Assembly (NCBI GenBank): GCA_039519185.1 | Contig: CM076849.1 | Coordinates: 74,581,784-74,645,783 of the forward strand | DNA length: 64,000 bases | Reading direction: 5' to 3' | DNA from: Astragalus membranaceus | Lineage: Eukaryota; Streptophyta; Magnoliopsida; Fabales; Fabaceae | Shown: positions 29,937 through 41,470 of the stretch, piece by piece | Position numbering within the stretch: the stretch's first letter is position 1 | Layout of the letters: each line of letters begins with the position of its first letter | Translations under genes and position numbers: made by a program | The notes under the pieces: generated by a model | Database searches by the model: none | What the model was told of the DNA's origin: nothing | Seen by the model: only the letters and a program-made list of their open reading frames with translations

Positions 29937-32900
29937 TCTGAATTTTAACGAAGAATATGAATTGGCCGAAACATATTCCAAGGCAAAATGAAGATAAAGA
30001 ATTCAGAAATTATACTAATTTTGTCTACTTGGGGAAATCCGAATTTTCCTCTTTTTCTTTTTCTAATTTTTGAATAGATGGGCTTGAGAACAAACGGGGA
30101 ACGGTTAACACTTGGCGCATTAACCGAGAGAGAAAATGACGGACCACTCGGGATCTGAAGGACTTGCCCGCAACTCGAATACGAGGTGAAGTCTGCTTTT
30201 GAAGGGACACTTGGGTCCTGAAGGGATTTGTAACACCCCTTTTCTAATAACCTTACTATTTAATAAAATCAGAGTTTCTTTAAATTCAAATACCAATTTA
30301 AATTCACCAAACACTCAATTATATATATATGATTCAAGTATCACCATGATTCTCAATTTTCACCAAGTAAGCACCAACAAGTCATATATTCAAACATATG
30401 ACATACAATTCACATTAGCAACAATTCAACCATTAGTCATGCGATTTCAACATAGGCAATTCATAATCAAGCATCACAATACTATAATTTAATCATCAAC
30501 ATCACAATTCATTCATAGAAATTATCCTAGAACCCTAACCCTAGGCATCACTAATTCGCATAAGGTATTAAAAACAAAAAGAGGACCCCCTAACCTCTTA
30601 GAATTCGCACCACCAAGCCAAGCTCCAAGGAAAATGCAAGACACCAACAAGCTCTTCCTCCTCCTTGAGTGCTCCACGAAACCCTCTCCCTTTTCCTCTT
30701 GCAAGTTGCGACTTCTCTTCTCACTTCTCCTCTCTTCTCTCCTCTCTTCGAATCCTTTTCTTTCTTTTTCACAAATGAGACACTTGTCTCCAACCCTTAC
30801 TAATTCGCCTAGGCCTAAGTCAATGGGCTTGGGCTTGGGCCGATCCTAACATCCGGAATTACCATCACCACTCCCTTCAAATTAAATAATTATTTCCAAC
30901 CCAACTAAGGCTCACATATAATAACACCTATAATTATTTTATTAAGTAATAAATAATAATTATATTATTATTTCTACCACTCAATTTTATTTAATTAATT
31001 AAATAAATTAATCTATTATTTTTGGGGCGTTACAGGATTCACGAATCTTGTTGATTGATTGATTGAAATGACCAATGCTGCCGCACTGAATTGAGGTACC
31101 TGCATACGTCAGTTGATGCAAGGAATAGTGCATGGAGTATGGGTGCATGTTATGCAAGGGCATGTTATGCAAGGGCATGTTATGCTATGATTTTGGTGTG
31201 ATGATGAATGTGGTGGAACATTCCTGAAGTTCTTCTTTTGGTCTGACCGTTTTTTCCTGATCAACTCTCTTTTTTTTTTATGGAAAATCTTGAAAAATTG
31301 GGTTAACATAGAACAAGAGTAAATAAGGATCGCCGGGGATCTGAAGGAGCACTGGTCTCTGATGGTCTAATTCGCAGTCGATGCTTGGCGCATTGATTGG
31401 AATTAAACTGAAGGACCGACGAGGTCTGAAGGGCATGCCTAAGCCTGATGGACCAATGGGTCTGATGGAGCGCAAACTAGCAACGGTACTAGTGAAACGG
31501 TCTGCTTGGGGGGTGGCCTTTCCCGAGCGGCCATGGGTGGCAAGGTCAGGTCATTGACTTGATTAGCTCACCTCGAAGGACGTCCACTGTGTTTTTTAGG
31601 CGGACACAACTAGTCTGAAGGACCTGGGGTCGGATGATCCGTCGGTTGCTCGATAACGCGACGTGCGATCTGGATTGAAGGACCATTGATGTTCTGAAGG
31701 AGCGCTTGGGCTCTGAAGGACCACTAGGGGTCAACAAGGGTACTGGGACTCTGAATTGTGATATGAGACCAGCGCTTGGAGCACTGACTTTGAGGGAACA
31801 AACTATTGGGATTGGTACATGGCGTATCTGCCTAGAACATACCTAATGAATGCATTTACCTGAGACCGGAAAAGCTATCTATATTTGGCATGTCTAAAAA
31901 ATGCAATGAATGATGTATGCGTGCAATATAGGTGTGTGAAATGGTAGGCATCTGATGGGATGAATGAAGCGGGGCAGATGATGTGAGTTGAAATTGATGG
32001 AACATGGAGGTTGACACCCAACGTATGTGAATGCAGATAAGATATGAATGTGATTGTGCTGATTAATGATGAATGTAATGGAATGAGCAATTTTCCTCCT
32101 TTTGTTTTTTGGCTTTTCTCTTTGGTATGAGTGTATGAAATGCAAAGTGTGAATGTGATGCAAATGTAATGCTTTGATGCGAATGCCATGCATGATACAA
32201 AGATATGATTAGTGATGTAAAAAGCTTTTGGCAACGATGAGACCGGCACTTGGCACGTCTATCGAAGCAAAAAAGTGTTACAGGTATGCAATGTGCAATG
32301 CGGAAGTAAATGGACTACAAAAGGCCCGGAAACAGAAATTGATAAGCTGTGTGTGCGAATGCAGATAACATGCGAATGCAAATGTACTGCTGGCTGCATG
32401 ATGGAATGATTTATGATTTGGTGGGGGCAATGGGTGCAATGTGGATGATTTCTTTGCCCCTTTTTTGAATAAATGGATGAGTGCGCACAGGTAATGCTTA
32501 AATGCAATAGTTGTGGTAGATGCATGACTTGTTGTTGAAATACAATGTATGGTGCAATGATTTATGATATGGTATAATAGTAATGCATGCAAATGTGTTT
32601 TGTTTTGAGATGAGACTTTCGATGCGAGGGGTAGAGAGGTGAGTGCTTTGGAATAATCATTCCTTGGAGAGAGGTTTGAATTCAGACATGGCAATCTCAA
32701 GGTTGTTATTTACAGACACTGATGTGCAAAATTATTTGACCGTATTTGCAGACTCGCTTATTTTGCTCTCCTATGATGGTGCCCCATGATGATTGATTTT
32801 TAGGTCCATAAAGTTAGCTGAGTGAGTTTCCGACTTCACATTATTAACTTGTGTTCTCTCTCTTTGAAGCATAAACATGTAGAGTAGTGCAAATACAGAT

Positions 32901-34907
32901 GAATGAGTCAGTTGACTTGGTATGACAGATATGACACGTGAGGGGATGAAAGGTAGGTTTTTGCCAAAGTCATGAAAGGTGGAACTGCCCCGATTTAGAC
33001 TGCTGGTGAAGGTGACTGCATAACTTGCCCCTGTCTAGTGGTGACAACAGCCAGGGTTGTAGAGGAACAATGAATTGGAAATACCATGACTTTGGAATGA
33101 AGGGTGGCAAACAAGAGATTCTGTCTCAACCCACGATGTTTGGTGTGGCCCTAATCTTGACGAGAGCAAGGTTGCCCCGACTCGAGTTTGCAAAAGGCTG
33201 TATTTAGCATGGTGGGTCGAGAAATTGCCCTGGTATGGTCTCATGGATGTGAATATGACGAGGGGATGAGATGGGCGTAGGGCGAATTTTCCTGACTTTA
33301 GGTGGAGTGAAGGGTGACGGGATTGCCCCACTTTGGAATGGTATTTCAAATGATTGCTTCTAGTGGGGTTGTGAAAGGCGACAGAGTTATGGTGATGGTT
33401 ATGAACTGAGGGTGATATATGAATGGGGTGGGCAATGAATAAACCTCCCCAAAGTTGAGTGGAGTGAGAGGTGAGGGGGATGCCCCCTAGTACACACTTT
33501 TGGTTCTCTTTAAGAACAAACTCAAATGCAATGAAAGTTTTGACTTTTTAGTATGAGGAGGGGCTCCACTTGGTGACCGCTAGACCTTGTTTTAATGCAA
33601 CATGAATGCATCTTTGAGTGCAAGTCCTTCTTCCTTTTTACCAACTTTCTTTTTTGATTGTTTGTTTTTTTTAGCAGCTTTCTTTTTTCTGCTTGTTTGT
33701 TTTTTTCTTTTTGAGCAGCTTTCTTTTTTCTGCTTCTTTGTTTTTTTTCTTTTTGAGCAAACACGTCATAAATAGATAAACTTATTTGTCCTAAGATTAA
33801 AACTTTGAGAAAACAGGAGCAACCGGTCATTGATCAGAATGGATCTTTGGAGTTGTGATGTGGCTAATGGTTAATGATGTATGAAGGGAGGGATAATTGG
33901 GCTCAAAGAAGTATTTGATGATTGATGGACGGATGTTTTTTTAGTGGTATGATTTGGCCAGGTTAATGGTTTATGAAAGAATGAGTTATTAGACTCAATG
34001 AGGTGTTTGAGGTTTTATTGAGATGAGGACCTCTTATGTGCCTCACGGTAAAATGAACCTGTTTCAGGGTTGTAACGTGGAGGATAGGCCAAAGGAAGTG
34101 TTTGAGGGTTTATTTCAGACAAGGATCTCTCATGCGTTTAATGGTATCAGCTCACCATTCCTACTACTTTTGCTTCTTTTTTTTTTCAGGATTTTTCCTT
34201 TTCAGTCCTTTCTTTTTCACTTTCTTCTTTTTTTTTTGGTGTGATTTTTCTTTCTCTTTCTTTTGAGCTAAGTGAGCTGATAAAGGTGATACACAATTTT
34301 TGATGTGAGATTGATCCTTGTCTAGGGTGATTGAGATTTTTGGGATTTTTGGCTTAAGGTGTTTTTGGATATGGAATGACGGCCAAACTTCATTTCAAAA
34401 TCATGATTACTTGTTTTCTCAAAAATTAACCCAAGGACAATAATTTATTTACTTTCATATATTTGCTCTTTTTCCTTTATTTCTTTTCATGCTCTAATTT
34501 TTGCTTAGGCCGCTCTTACGAGTTTTTCGACCTAACGAGCTTTTTTGATTTTTTTTTTACTTTTTTTAAAAAGACTTGCACCAAAGGAATACAATGTTAA
34601 CAAGATATCTAGTGACGACAAATTTTGCCCAGTATGGAGGACCAAGAGTGGTATTTCATTAGGGGAACCAACCAAAAAGCCAACTATGCACTAATCTGAG
34701 GGATGATGACAATGTAGGGATGCCAACTGACTCAAACAAAAATAAAGACACACGTCACACAGAAGTTACTACACGAATGCTTCGCAGAGAGTTAACATTA
34801 GTTAAAACATGAAAGAAACATTTTTGTGGACCATTTCGGTTATTCATCATGGGGTGGGTGAGATGCAATGCTTTGTTAAAAAAATGTGAACAAAATGCTT
34901 TGTGTAC
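29937..34907 (-). other. Ogre-1 3' non-coding region
   Basis: This long stretch has no supported gene. It contains diverged GGATCTGAAGGACC repeats (30100-31720), an ATG/TGCAATG-rich section (31890-32600), TTTCTTTTT-rich tracts (33630-33760 and 34170-34260) and, near 34495, a CTAATTTTTGC-TTAGGCCGCTC unit. That unit also occurs twice at 39740-39840, just after the integrase. One solo LTR is embedded (30229-31034). Confidence 0.7.
30229..31034 (-). mobile_element. Solo LTR nested in Ogre-1 3' region
   Basis: An 806-bp insert with ends TGTAACACCCC and GGGGCGTTACA, flanked by GGATT on both sides (30224-30228 and 31035-31039). Its layout (CT-rich leader near 30650-30770, AT-rich U3 at 30880-31020) matches minus-strand chromovirus LTRs. 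No internal coding region. Confidence 0.88.
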
Positions 34908-35961
34908 CAAAATAATTTCTTTAGACTATTCAACAAATTATAAGAGTAATATATTTCAACGACAAGGCAGCGAATATAACTAATGTCTCCTTTCGGAGTA
35001 CAAGAGCGTGTTTTGAACTAACAATCAAGCCTATTCTCATGGTTGATTGTCACCAAAACCCATTAAGCATAACACCTTTATAATGTCTCAAGAGTTTCAA
35101 AACTATTCTCATGTGTTGATTCCCTTGTCTAATTTCATAGATCCAACATCAATACTTCACCTTTCGGTTCTTCGTTTGATGTTTAAAATAAGATTTGAAG
35201 GACAATAAAATTAGATTGAAATATAAAACAATTTGGAGTGGAGAATAGTCTTGGGAATTATTAGGGACCTATCATTGGATTACTCCCAATAACCCAATAC
35301 TTTGTATCTACTCACTCATATTAAATATGAGAGAAGAAGAAGAAGAAGAAGAAGAAGAAAAGACATGAAATTAAATAGCGAGAAATAAAAGAAAGCGGTA
35401 AATTGCAAAATCATAAATAGCGGAATTGTAAATGACAAGAAAATAAAAGTGCTAGAAAGTAAATAGCAAGGAAAGTAAATGACTTGGAAAATAAAAGGGC
35501 AAGAAAGTAAATAGCAAGGAAAGTAAATGACTTGGAAAATAAAAGGGCGAGAAAGTAAATAGCGAGAAAATAAAAGAGCGAGAAAGTAAAAGAGCGAGAA
35601 AGTAAAAGGGCAAGAAAGTAAATAGCAAGAATTTAAAAGGCAAGAATTATAAAGACCATGAAGAGTAAATTGAAGTCATGAATCTTAGAGAGTCTTTGTC
35701 ATTGATTTTCTAACAAAATTCAAGCTTGCTTACAAGTGAGGATCAAGGTCCTATTTATAGGAAAATATGAGGGAAGGGGCAAAATGGTCAATTCAAGTTT
35801 TTGGCAAAGAAAGCCATCAACAAGTGGACAAAGCAAGTTAGCAAAGATAGCCATCAACAAGTGGTCAAAGCACTTGAGTGGAGGGGCAAAATGATCAAAA
35901 AAAAGTGAAAAAATCAAGTTGGCAAAGATGGCCATCAACAAGTGGCCGCAGCCAATTTTGA
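34908..35961 (-). repeat. 3' LTR remnant of the Athila-like element
   Basis: Nearly identical to 37468-38803 except that it holds a shorter 48-bp minisatellite and lacks the GGCGCC array and the rest of U3. The match begins at ACCAAAATAATTTC and ends at GCAGCCAATTTTGA. Confidence 0.88.
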
Positions 35962-37168
35962 ATTCTTCATTTTGTTTTGTTTGAGATGACACAAATTTTT
36001 CCGTTAAAAATTCCAAGTTCGACTTTTGCGGGTTGTTTTGTGGGTTGTTAAAAACCCTTTGATTTTGAAAAACAGGAGGTGGTCTAGGTGCTGGATTGGG
36101 TGGAGGACTTTTATAAGAAAATTTTGGATGATTTCTCCACCCAAGATTATAAGTATTTGAAAATGGATCTTCTATTTGAGCATAGTTAACATGCTCATTT
36201 CCAGTACTAGACGCCTCAAGCTGGCATTCAGCTCCAATATGGCCAACAACTCCACATAATTCACATGGTGGAGTAGTAGGAGAAAAAGTTTGTGAAACGG
36301 CACTTACATTTAACTTTTCAAATATTTGAAAAAGTGCGTCCACTTTTGAGGTAAGATGATCAACAGTAGATATTTCATACTTACCTGGCTCTTTTGATGA
36401 TGCTGGTTTATCTGTTATGGCTCGCTCACTTGCCCATTGACAATGGTTTTGAGCCAGATCTTCAATGAGTGCATAAGCTTCAGTAAAATTTTTGTTCATT
36501 AAAGCTCCACCTGCAGCTGCATCAACAGTCATTCTTGTTGCATATTGTAATCCATTATAAAAAGTATGAACAACGAGCCATTTCTCTAGTCCATGATGGG
36601 GGCATAGCCTTAACATTTCTTTCAAACGTTCCCAAGTATCATAAAGAGATTCCCCGTTGTTTTGAGAAAATCGAGTAATTTGACTTCTCATTTGAGCTGT
36701 TTTACTCGGGGGAAAGAACCTAGCAAGAAAAGCTTGTTTTAATTGGCCCCAGCTGGTAATGGATTCCGAAGGCAAAGAATATAGCCATGCTCTTGCTCTA
36801 TCCCTTAATGAAAAAGGGAAGAGTTTTAGTCTTATGGCATCTTGAGGTACCCCGTTTAATTTGAGAGTCCCACAGTATTCCAGAAAAATTTAAATATGAT
36901 GATTTGGGTCCTCCGTGGGAGAACCAGAAAATTGGTTTTGTTGAACCATTGAAAGCAGAGATGAATTGAGTTCAAAATTATTTGCTTCCACATTTGGATG
37001 TACAATGACAGCCGATGGCTCTGCTGAAGGTGTTGCGTACTCTTTGAGAGCACGATTTTCATTAGCCGCCATTTGGTTATCGGGAATTTCTCTACTCCTT
37101 CTATGCAAGAACCTTTCAATTTCGGGAATTTGTTGAACAGTTTCTCCGAAACTTCTGGTTCTTCGCAT
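35962..37168 (-). pseudogene. Athila-type gag, truncated and with an in-frame stop
   Basis: The frame starts MRRTRSFGETVQQIPEIERF and reaches a TAA at 36890-36892 directly after EDPNHHI. It then continues in the same frame through the retrotransposon gag domain (SWGQLKQAFLARFFPPSKTA, ESLYDTWERLKEMLRLCPHH, FYNGLQYATRMTVDAAAGG). A CX2CX4HX4C knuckle follows (CELCGVVGHIGAEC). These are Athila-lineage capsid features. At about 35962 the frame runs without a stop into LTR sequence, because the rest of the element was deleted; the terminal 80 or so residues (from about GCGHLLMAIFANL) are LTR-encoded. It would encode capsid protein in an intact element. Confidence 0.85.
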
Positions 37169-37255
37169 TCGAGGGACAACAGAAGAAAAAGTAAAAATAA
37201 AGAAAATAAAACTTCAGTCTAACCGGTTTCGAAAAACTTAATTAATATCACTGTC

Positions 37256-37273
37256 TCCCCGGCAACGGCGCCA
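37256..37273 (-). promoter_or_regulatory. Primer-binding site, Athila type
   Basis: TGGCGCCGTTGCCGGGGA on the minus strand lies six bases inside the 5' LTR end. This sequence is the one known from Athila elements, attributed to tRNA-Asp. Confidence 0.8.
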
Positions 37274-37954
37274 AAAACTTGATAGGCTCGCAAGTGCACG
37301 AGTCGTATCGCGTAATAAAAGAGTTATCGATCCAAAGAGAGAGCCTAAGTGATTACCAATTTAATTTTCCAAAGTTGATTAGCTAGAAGGAATGGTTTTT
37401 AGGAGTTGTAAAATTTAGAAATAAAAAAAAAACAAACAATCTCAGGTTTATAGTTTTATCACAACAATGAGGAACCAAAATAATTTCTTTAGACTATTCA
37501 ACAAATTATAAGAGTAATATATTTCAAAGACAAGGCAGCGAATATAACTAATGTCTCCTTTCGGAGTACAAGAGCAAGTTTTGAACTAACAATCAAGCCT
37601 ATTCTCATGGTTGATTGTCACCAAAACCCATTAAGCATAACACCTTTATAATGTCTCAAGAGTTTCAAAACTATTCTCATGTGTTGATTCCCTTGTCTAA
37701 TTTCATAGATCCAACATCAATACTTCACCTTTCGGTTCTTCGTTTGATGTTTAAAATAAGATTTGAAGGACAATAAAATTAGATTGAAATATAAAACAAT
37801 TTGGAGTGGAGAATAGTCTTGGGAATTATTAGGGACCTATCATTGGATTACTCTCAATAACCCAAGACTTTGTATCTACTCACTCATATTAAATATGAGA
37901 GAAGAAGAAGAAGAAGAAGAAAAGACATGAAATTAAATAGCGAGAAATAAAAGA

Positions 37955-38490
37955 AAGCGGTAAACAGCAAAATCATAAATAGCGGAATTGTAAATGACAA
38001 GAAAATAAAAGTGCAAGAAAGTAAATAGCAAGGAAAGTAAATGACTTGGAAAATAAAAGGGCAAGAAAGTAAATAGCAAGGAAAGTAAATGACTTGGAAA
38101 ATAAGAGGGCAAGAAAGTAAATAGCAAGGAAAGTAAATGACTTGGAAAATAAAAGGGCAAGAAAGTAAATAGCAAGGAAAGTAAATGACTTGGAAAATAA
38201 AAGGGCAAGAAAGTAAATAGCAAGGAAAGTAAATGACATGGAAAATAAAAGGGCGAGAAAGTAAATAGCGAGAAAATAAAAGAGCGAGAAAGTAAAAGGG
38301 CAAGAAAGTAAATAGCAAGGAAAGTAAATGACTTGGAAAATAAAAGGGCAAGAAAGTAAATAGCAAGGAAAGTAAATGACTTGGAAAATAAAAGGGCGAG
38401 AAAGTAAATAGCGAGAAAATAAAAGAGCGAGAAAGTAAAAGAGCGAGAAAGTAAAAGGGCAAGAAAGTAAATAGCAAGAATTTAAAAGGC
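37955..38490. repeat. 48-bp minisatellite in Athila LTR
   Basis: Units of GTAAATAGCAAGGAAAGTAA plus ATGACTTGGAAAATAAAAGG and GCAAGAAA start at 38031, 38079, 38127, 38175 and on. Shorter variants (GCGAGAAAGTAAAAGA) occur at both edges. Long open frames on the minus strand are a by-product of the repeat. Confidence 0.92.
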
Positions 38491-38816
38491 AAGAATTATA
38501 AAGAGCATGAAGAGTAAATTGAAGTCATGAATCTTAGAGAGTCTTTGTCATTGATTTTCTAACAAAATTCAAGCTTGCTTACAAGTGAGGATCAAGGTCC
38601 TATTTATAGGAAAATATGAGGGAAGCGGCAAAATGGTCAATTCAAGTTTTTGGCAAAGAAAACCATCAACAAGTGGACAAAGCAAGTTAGCAAAGATAGC
38701 CATCAACAAGTGGTCAAAGCACTTGAGTCTAGGGGTAAAATGGCCAAAAAAAAGTGAAAAAATCAAGTTGGCAAAGATGGCCATCAACAAGTGGCCGCAG
38801 CCAATTTTGACTGCAT

Positions 38817-39420
38817 TTTGGCGCCCATGGTGCCCTGTCCTGCGCCATTTCTGCGCCAGTGTTGCTCCTGTGTTGCGTTTTGGCGCCCTTGGCGCCCCTG
38901 GTGCCCTGTCCTGCGCCAGTTCTGCGCCAGTGTTGCTCCTGTGTTGCGTTTTGGCGCCCCTGGGGCCCTGTCCTGCGCCAGTTCTGCGCCAGTTTGCGCT
39001 GTGCTTGGTTTTTGGCGCCCTTGGGGCCCTGTCCTGCGCCAGTTTTTGCTGTTCTTGGTTTTTGGCGCCCATGGCGCCCTTGGGGCCCTGTCCGGCGCCA
39101 GTTTTTGCTGTTCTTGGTTTTTGGCGCCCATGGCGCCCTTGGGGCCCTGTCCTGCGCCAGTTTTTGCTGTTCTTGGTTTTTGGCGCCCTTGGCGCCCTTG
39201 GGGCCCTGTCCTGCGCCAGTTTTTGCTGTTCTTGGTTTTTGGCGCCCTTGGGGCCCTGTCCTCCGCCAGTTTTTGCTGTTCTTGGTTTTTGGCGCCCTTG
39301 GGGCCCTGTCCTGTGCCAGTTTCTGCTGTTCTTGGTTTTTGGCGTCCATGGCGCCCATGGGGCCCTGTCCTGCGCCAGTTTTTGCTGTTCTTGGTTTTTG
39401 GCGCCCATTGCGCCCTGCAG
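38817..39420. repeat. GGCGCC-rich minisatellite in Athila LTR
   Basis: Ten or more units of GGCGCCC(A/T)TGG, GGCCCTGTCCTGCGCCAG and TTTTTGCTGTTCTTGG repeat at about 50-60 bp. Stop codons are absent from several frames on both strands, giving low-complexity ORFs of over 200 residues that I do not regard as genes. Confidence 0.92.
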
Positions 39421-39623
39421 AGTGCCTTAGTGCTTAAAAATTGTTCTTCCTCAAATATTTCCTTTGTTTCTTCATTTTAGCTCTTATTTACTCTTTTGCT
39501 TCAAAATAAAACCTGAAAATAAAAAGTAAATATTTGTAGTAAAATAGCTCAAAAATATAATTAAAATACCAATAAAACTTAATGAAAATAACTATTAAAA
39601 AGACTCTAAAAATAGACTTATCA

Positions 39624-39887
39624 TTTATATCTTTGAGGTAACAATGTCAATCACCCATGCATATGACCTTGAGCATTCATCATCCAACTTCCGGAGGTAT
39701 TGGCTGCCTTTGTATCTATTCAAAGTCCAACTTTTGACCCTAATTTTTGCCTGGACTGCTCTTTGGAGTTTTCAATCCACCGGGTCGCTCTAATTTTTGC
39801 CTAGGCCGCCCTTTCGGGTTTTCAACCTAGCGAGCTCATTTTTGCTTGGCTCATCTTTCTCTTTTTTTCATATATTTCTTTAGGCAT
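39624..39887 (-). other. Ogre-1 post-integrase tandem repeats
   Basis: Two to three units of CTAATTTTTGCCT followed by a C/T-rich half occur directly downstream (minus strand) of the integrase stop. A similar unit is at about 34495, on the other side of the Athila-like insertion. Confidence 0.6.
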
Positions 39888-40400
39888 AGTACTTCTTAAC
39901 TGCATCCGAGTTCACTAGGAGTGGAAGGTCTTCACCATCCATTTTTGTGAGGATTAAGGCTCCTCCAGAGAATGCTTTCTTTACCCTGTTGACATGCGAA
40001 CTGAGGTTCGGTACCCATGCAAAGCGAAAGGCAGCATTTCATGCCAGTCCTTGAAGGTCATCACCATATTTTGCACAATCTTCTTTATGTTCTTATTTGC
40101 TGCTTTGACTGCCCCATTCATCTTCGGACGGTATGGGGAGGAATTATGATGTTGGATTTTGAAGTCGTCACACAACTCTTTCATCATCTTGTTGTTCAGG
40201 TTGGTCCCGTTATCCGTGATGATCTTATTTGGAAGACCGTAACGGCGGATCAAATCTCTTTTTATGAACTTGACAACCACAGATTTTGTTACACTCGCAT
40301 AAGAAGCGGCCTCGACCCATTTGGTGAAATAATCAATAGTGACAAGAATGAAGCGATGCCCGTTTGATGCCTTGGGTTCAATGGGGCCGATGACATCCAT
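39888..40400 (-). pseudogene. Ogre-1 integrase, internally deleted, catalytic Glu changed
   Basis: The core contains D in TIDYFTKWVEAA and D in IITDNGTNLNN. The third catalytic position, 36 residues after the second D, is lysine (KMNGAVKAANKN) where Ty3/gypsy integrases have glutamate. After GYRTSVRMSTG the frame stops at 39981. The true C-terminal end (KAFSGGALILTKMDGEDLP to KKYYA and a stop) follows immediately in another frame. About 100 residues of the C-terminal domain are missing at this junction. The enzyme would join cDNA to the chromosome; this copy is dead by at least two lesions. Confidence 0.85.
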
Positions 40401-41440
40401 TCCACATTGAAAATGGCCATGGTGTTGTTAGGACATTCAAAGAAGCAGGTGGCACATGGATATTATCAGCGTAGATTTGACACTTGTGGCATTTTCTCAC
40501 ATAGTTAAAGCAGACAGTCTCCATTGACAACCAGTAGTAGCCGGCCCTTAGGATTTTTCTTGCCATGGTGTGCCCGTTAGAATGGGTTCCGAACGAGCCT
40601 TCATGGACGTCTCTCATGATTCTTTCTGCTTTTTCTTTTGCCACACATCTGAGGAGGGCCATATCGTGATTCCTTTTGTAAAGCACCTCTCCGTTTAGGA
40701 AGAAACCCATTGACAACCTCCTAAGTGTTCTCTTATCATTCTCGGTGGCACCAGGAGGGTACTCTCCGATTGTGATATAGTGCTTGATGTCGCAATACCA
40801 AGGTTTACTGTCAGGCCCCTCTTCGATTGCCGCACAATGATGTGCCGGTAGGTCTCGATGCTGGATCCGGATGAATGTCAAACTTTTGTTGTCATGGATA
40901 TTGAACATTGATGACAAAGTTGCTAAAGCGTCAGCCAACTGGTTTTCCTCGCGAGGGAGATGGTGGAAAGTGATCTCCTCGAACCGTTCAATCATCTTTT
41001 GGATGTGATCGCGATAAGGAATCAATTTGGAATCCCTGGTTTCCCACTCACCTTTTATCTAATGGATGACTAAGGCTGAGTCCCCATATACATCGAGTCT
41101 TTTGACTTTTTTTTTATTCAAGGGCCGCTTTGATGCCTAGGACACATGCTTCATATTCTGCAATTTTATTGGTACAATAGAAGCTCATCCTGGCAGTAAA
41201 TGGTATGAAGCGGTTATCAGGAGAAATCAACACAGCTCCAACCCCGTGCCCATACAAATTGGAAGCGCCATCGAATGACATTCTCCACCTTTCGTTGTCT
41301 AGAGATTTCCCTTCTTCGAATAAACCCATTATATCTTCATCTGGGAAATCATACTGCATGGATTGGTAATCCTCAATGGGCTGATGTGCCAAGTATTCAG
41401 CCAAGGCACTGCCTTCGATTGTCTTTTGAGTGACATACAA
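40378..41440 (-). pseudogene. Ogre-1 archaeal-type RNase H and integrase zinc-binding region
   Basis: The 41114-41440 frame carries RMSFDGASNLYGHGVGAVLI and NKIAEYEACVLGIKAALE, a second RNase H typical of Tat/Ogre. After stops near 41050-41110 the frame at 40378-41025 holds HLPREENQLADALATLSSMF and the H-H-C-C region (VHEGSFGTHSNGHTMARKIL, CHKCQIYADN). A frame change at about 40390 leads into the integrase core. The product would remove RNA from cDNA hybrids. It is broken into at least two frames. Confidence 0.85.
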
Positions 41441-41470
41441 GAGGTCTTATTCGGATAGTAGCATTTGCCA

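Larger units (their letters stand above)
34908..39623 (-). mobile_element. Deleted Athila-like retrotransposon
   Basis: Minus-strand order: 5' LTR (37280-39623), primer-binding site, gag, then an abrupt junction at about 35962 into a 3' LTR remnant (34908-35961). Protease, RT, RNase H and integrase are gone. The 3' LTR also lacks its terminal 190 bp or so. The gag type and the primer-binding site TGGCGCCGTTGCCGGGGA are those of the Athila lineage. It interrupts the tandem repeats downstream of the Ogre-1 integrase. Confidence 0.85.
37280..39623 (-). repeat. 5' LTR of the Athila-like element
   Basis: A 2344-bp LTR, TGATAAGTC to GAGCCTATCA on the minus strand, with a TATA motif (CCTATTTATAGG, about 38600). 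It contains a 48-bp minisatellite and a GGCGCC-rich array. Confidence 0.87.

Noticed and set aside
36856..37179. Minus-strand 107-residue ORF overlapping the Athila gag start
   Set aside because: It is the alternative frame of gag past its stop codon. The true frame continues with gag motifs after the TAA.
37884..38492. 202-residue hydrophobic ORF on the minus strand
   Set aside because: Same minisatellite in the other orientation; hydrophobicity comes from the A/T-rich repeat.
38569..39480. Overlapping 209-281 residue ORFs on both strands
   Set aside because: By-products of the GGCGCC repeat; reported only as a curiosity.
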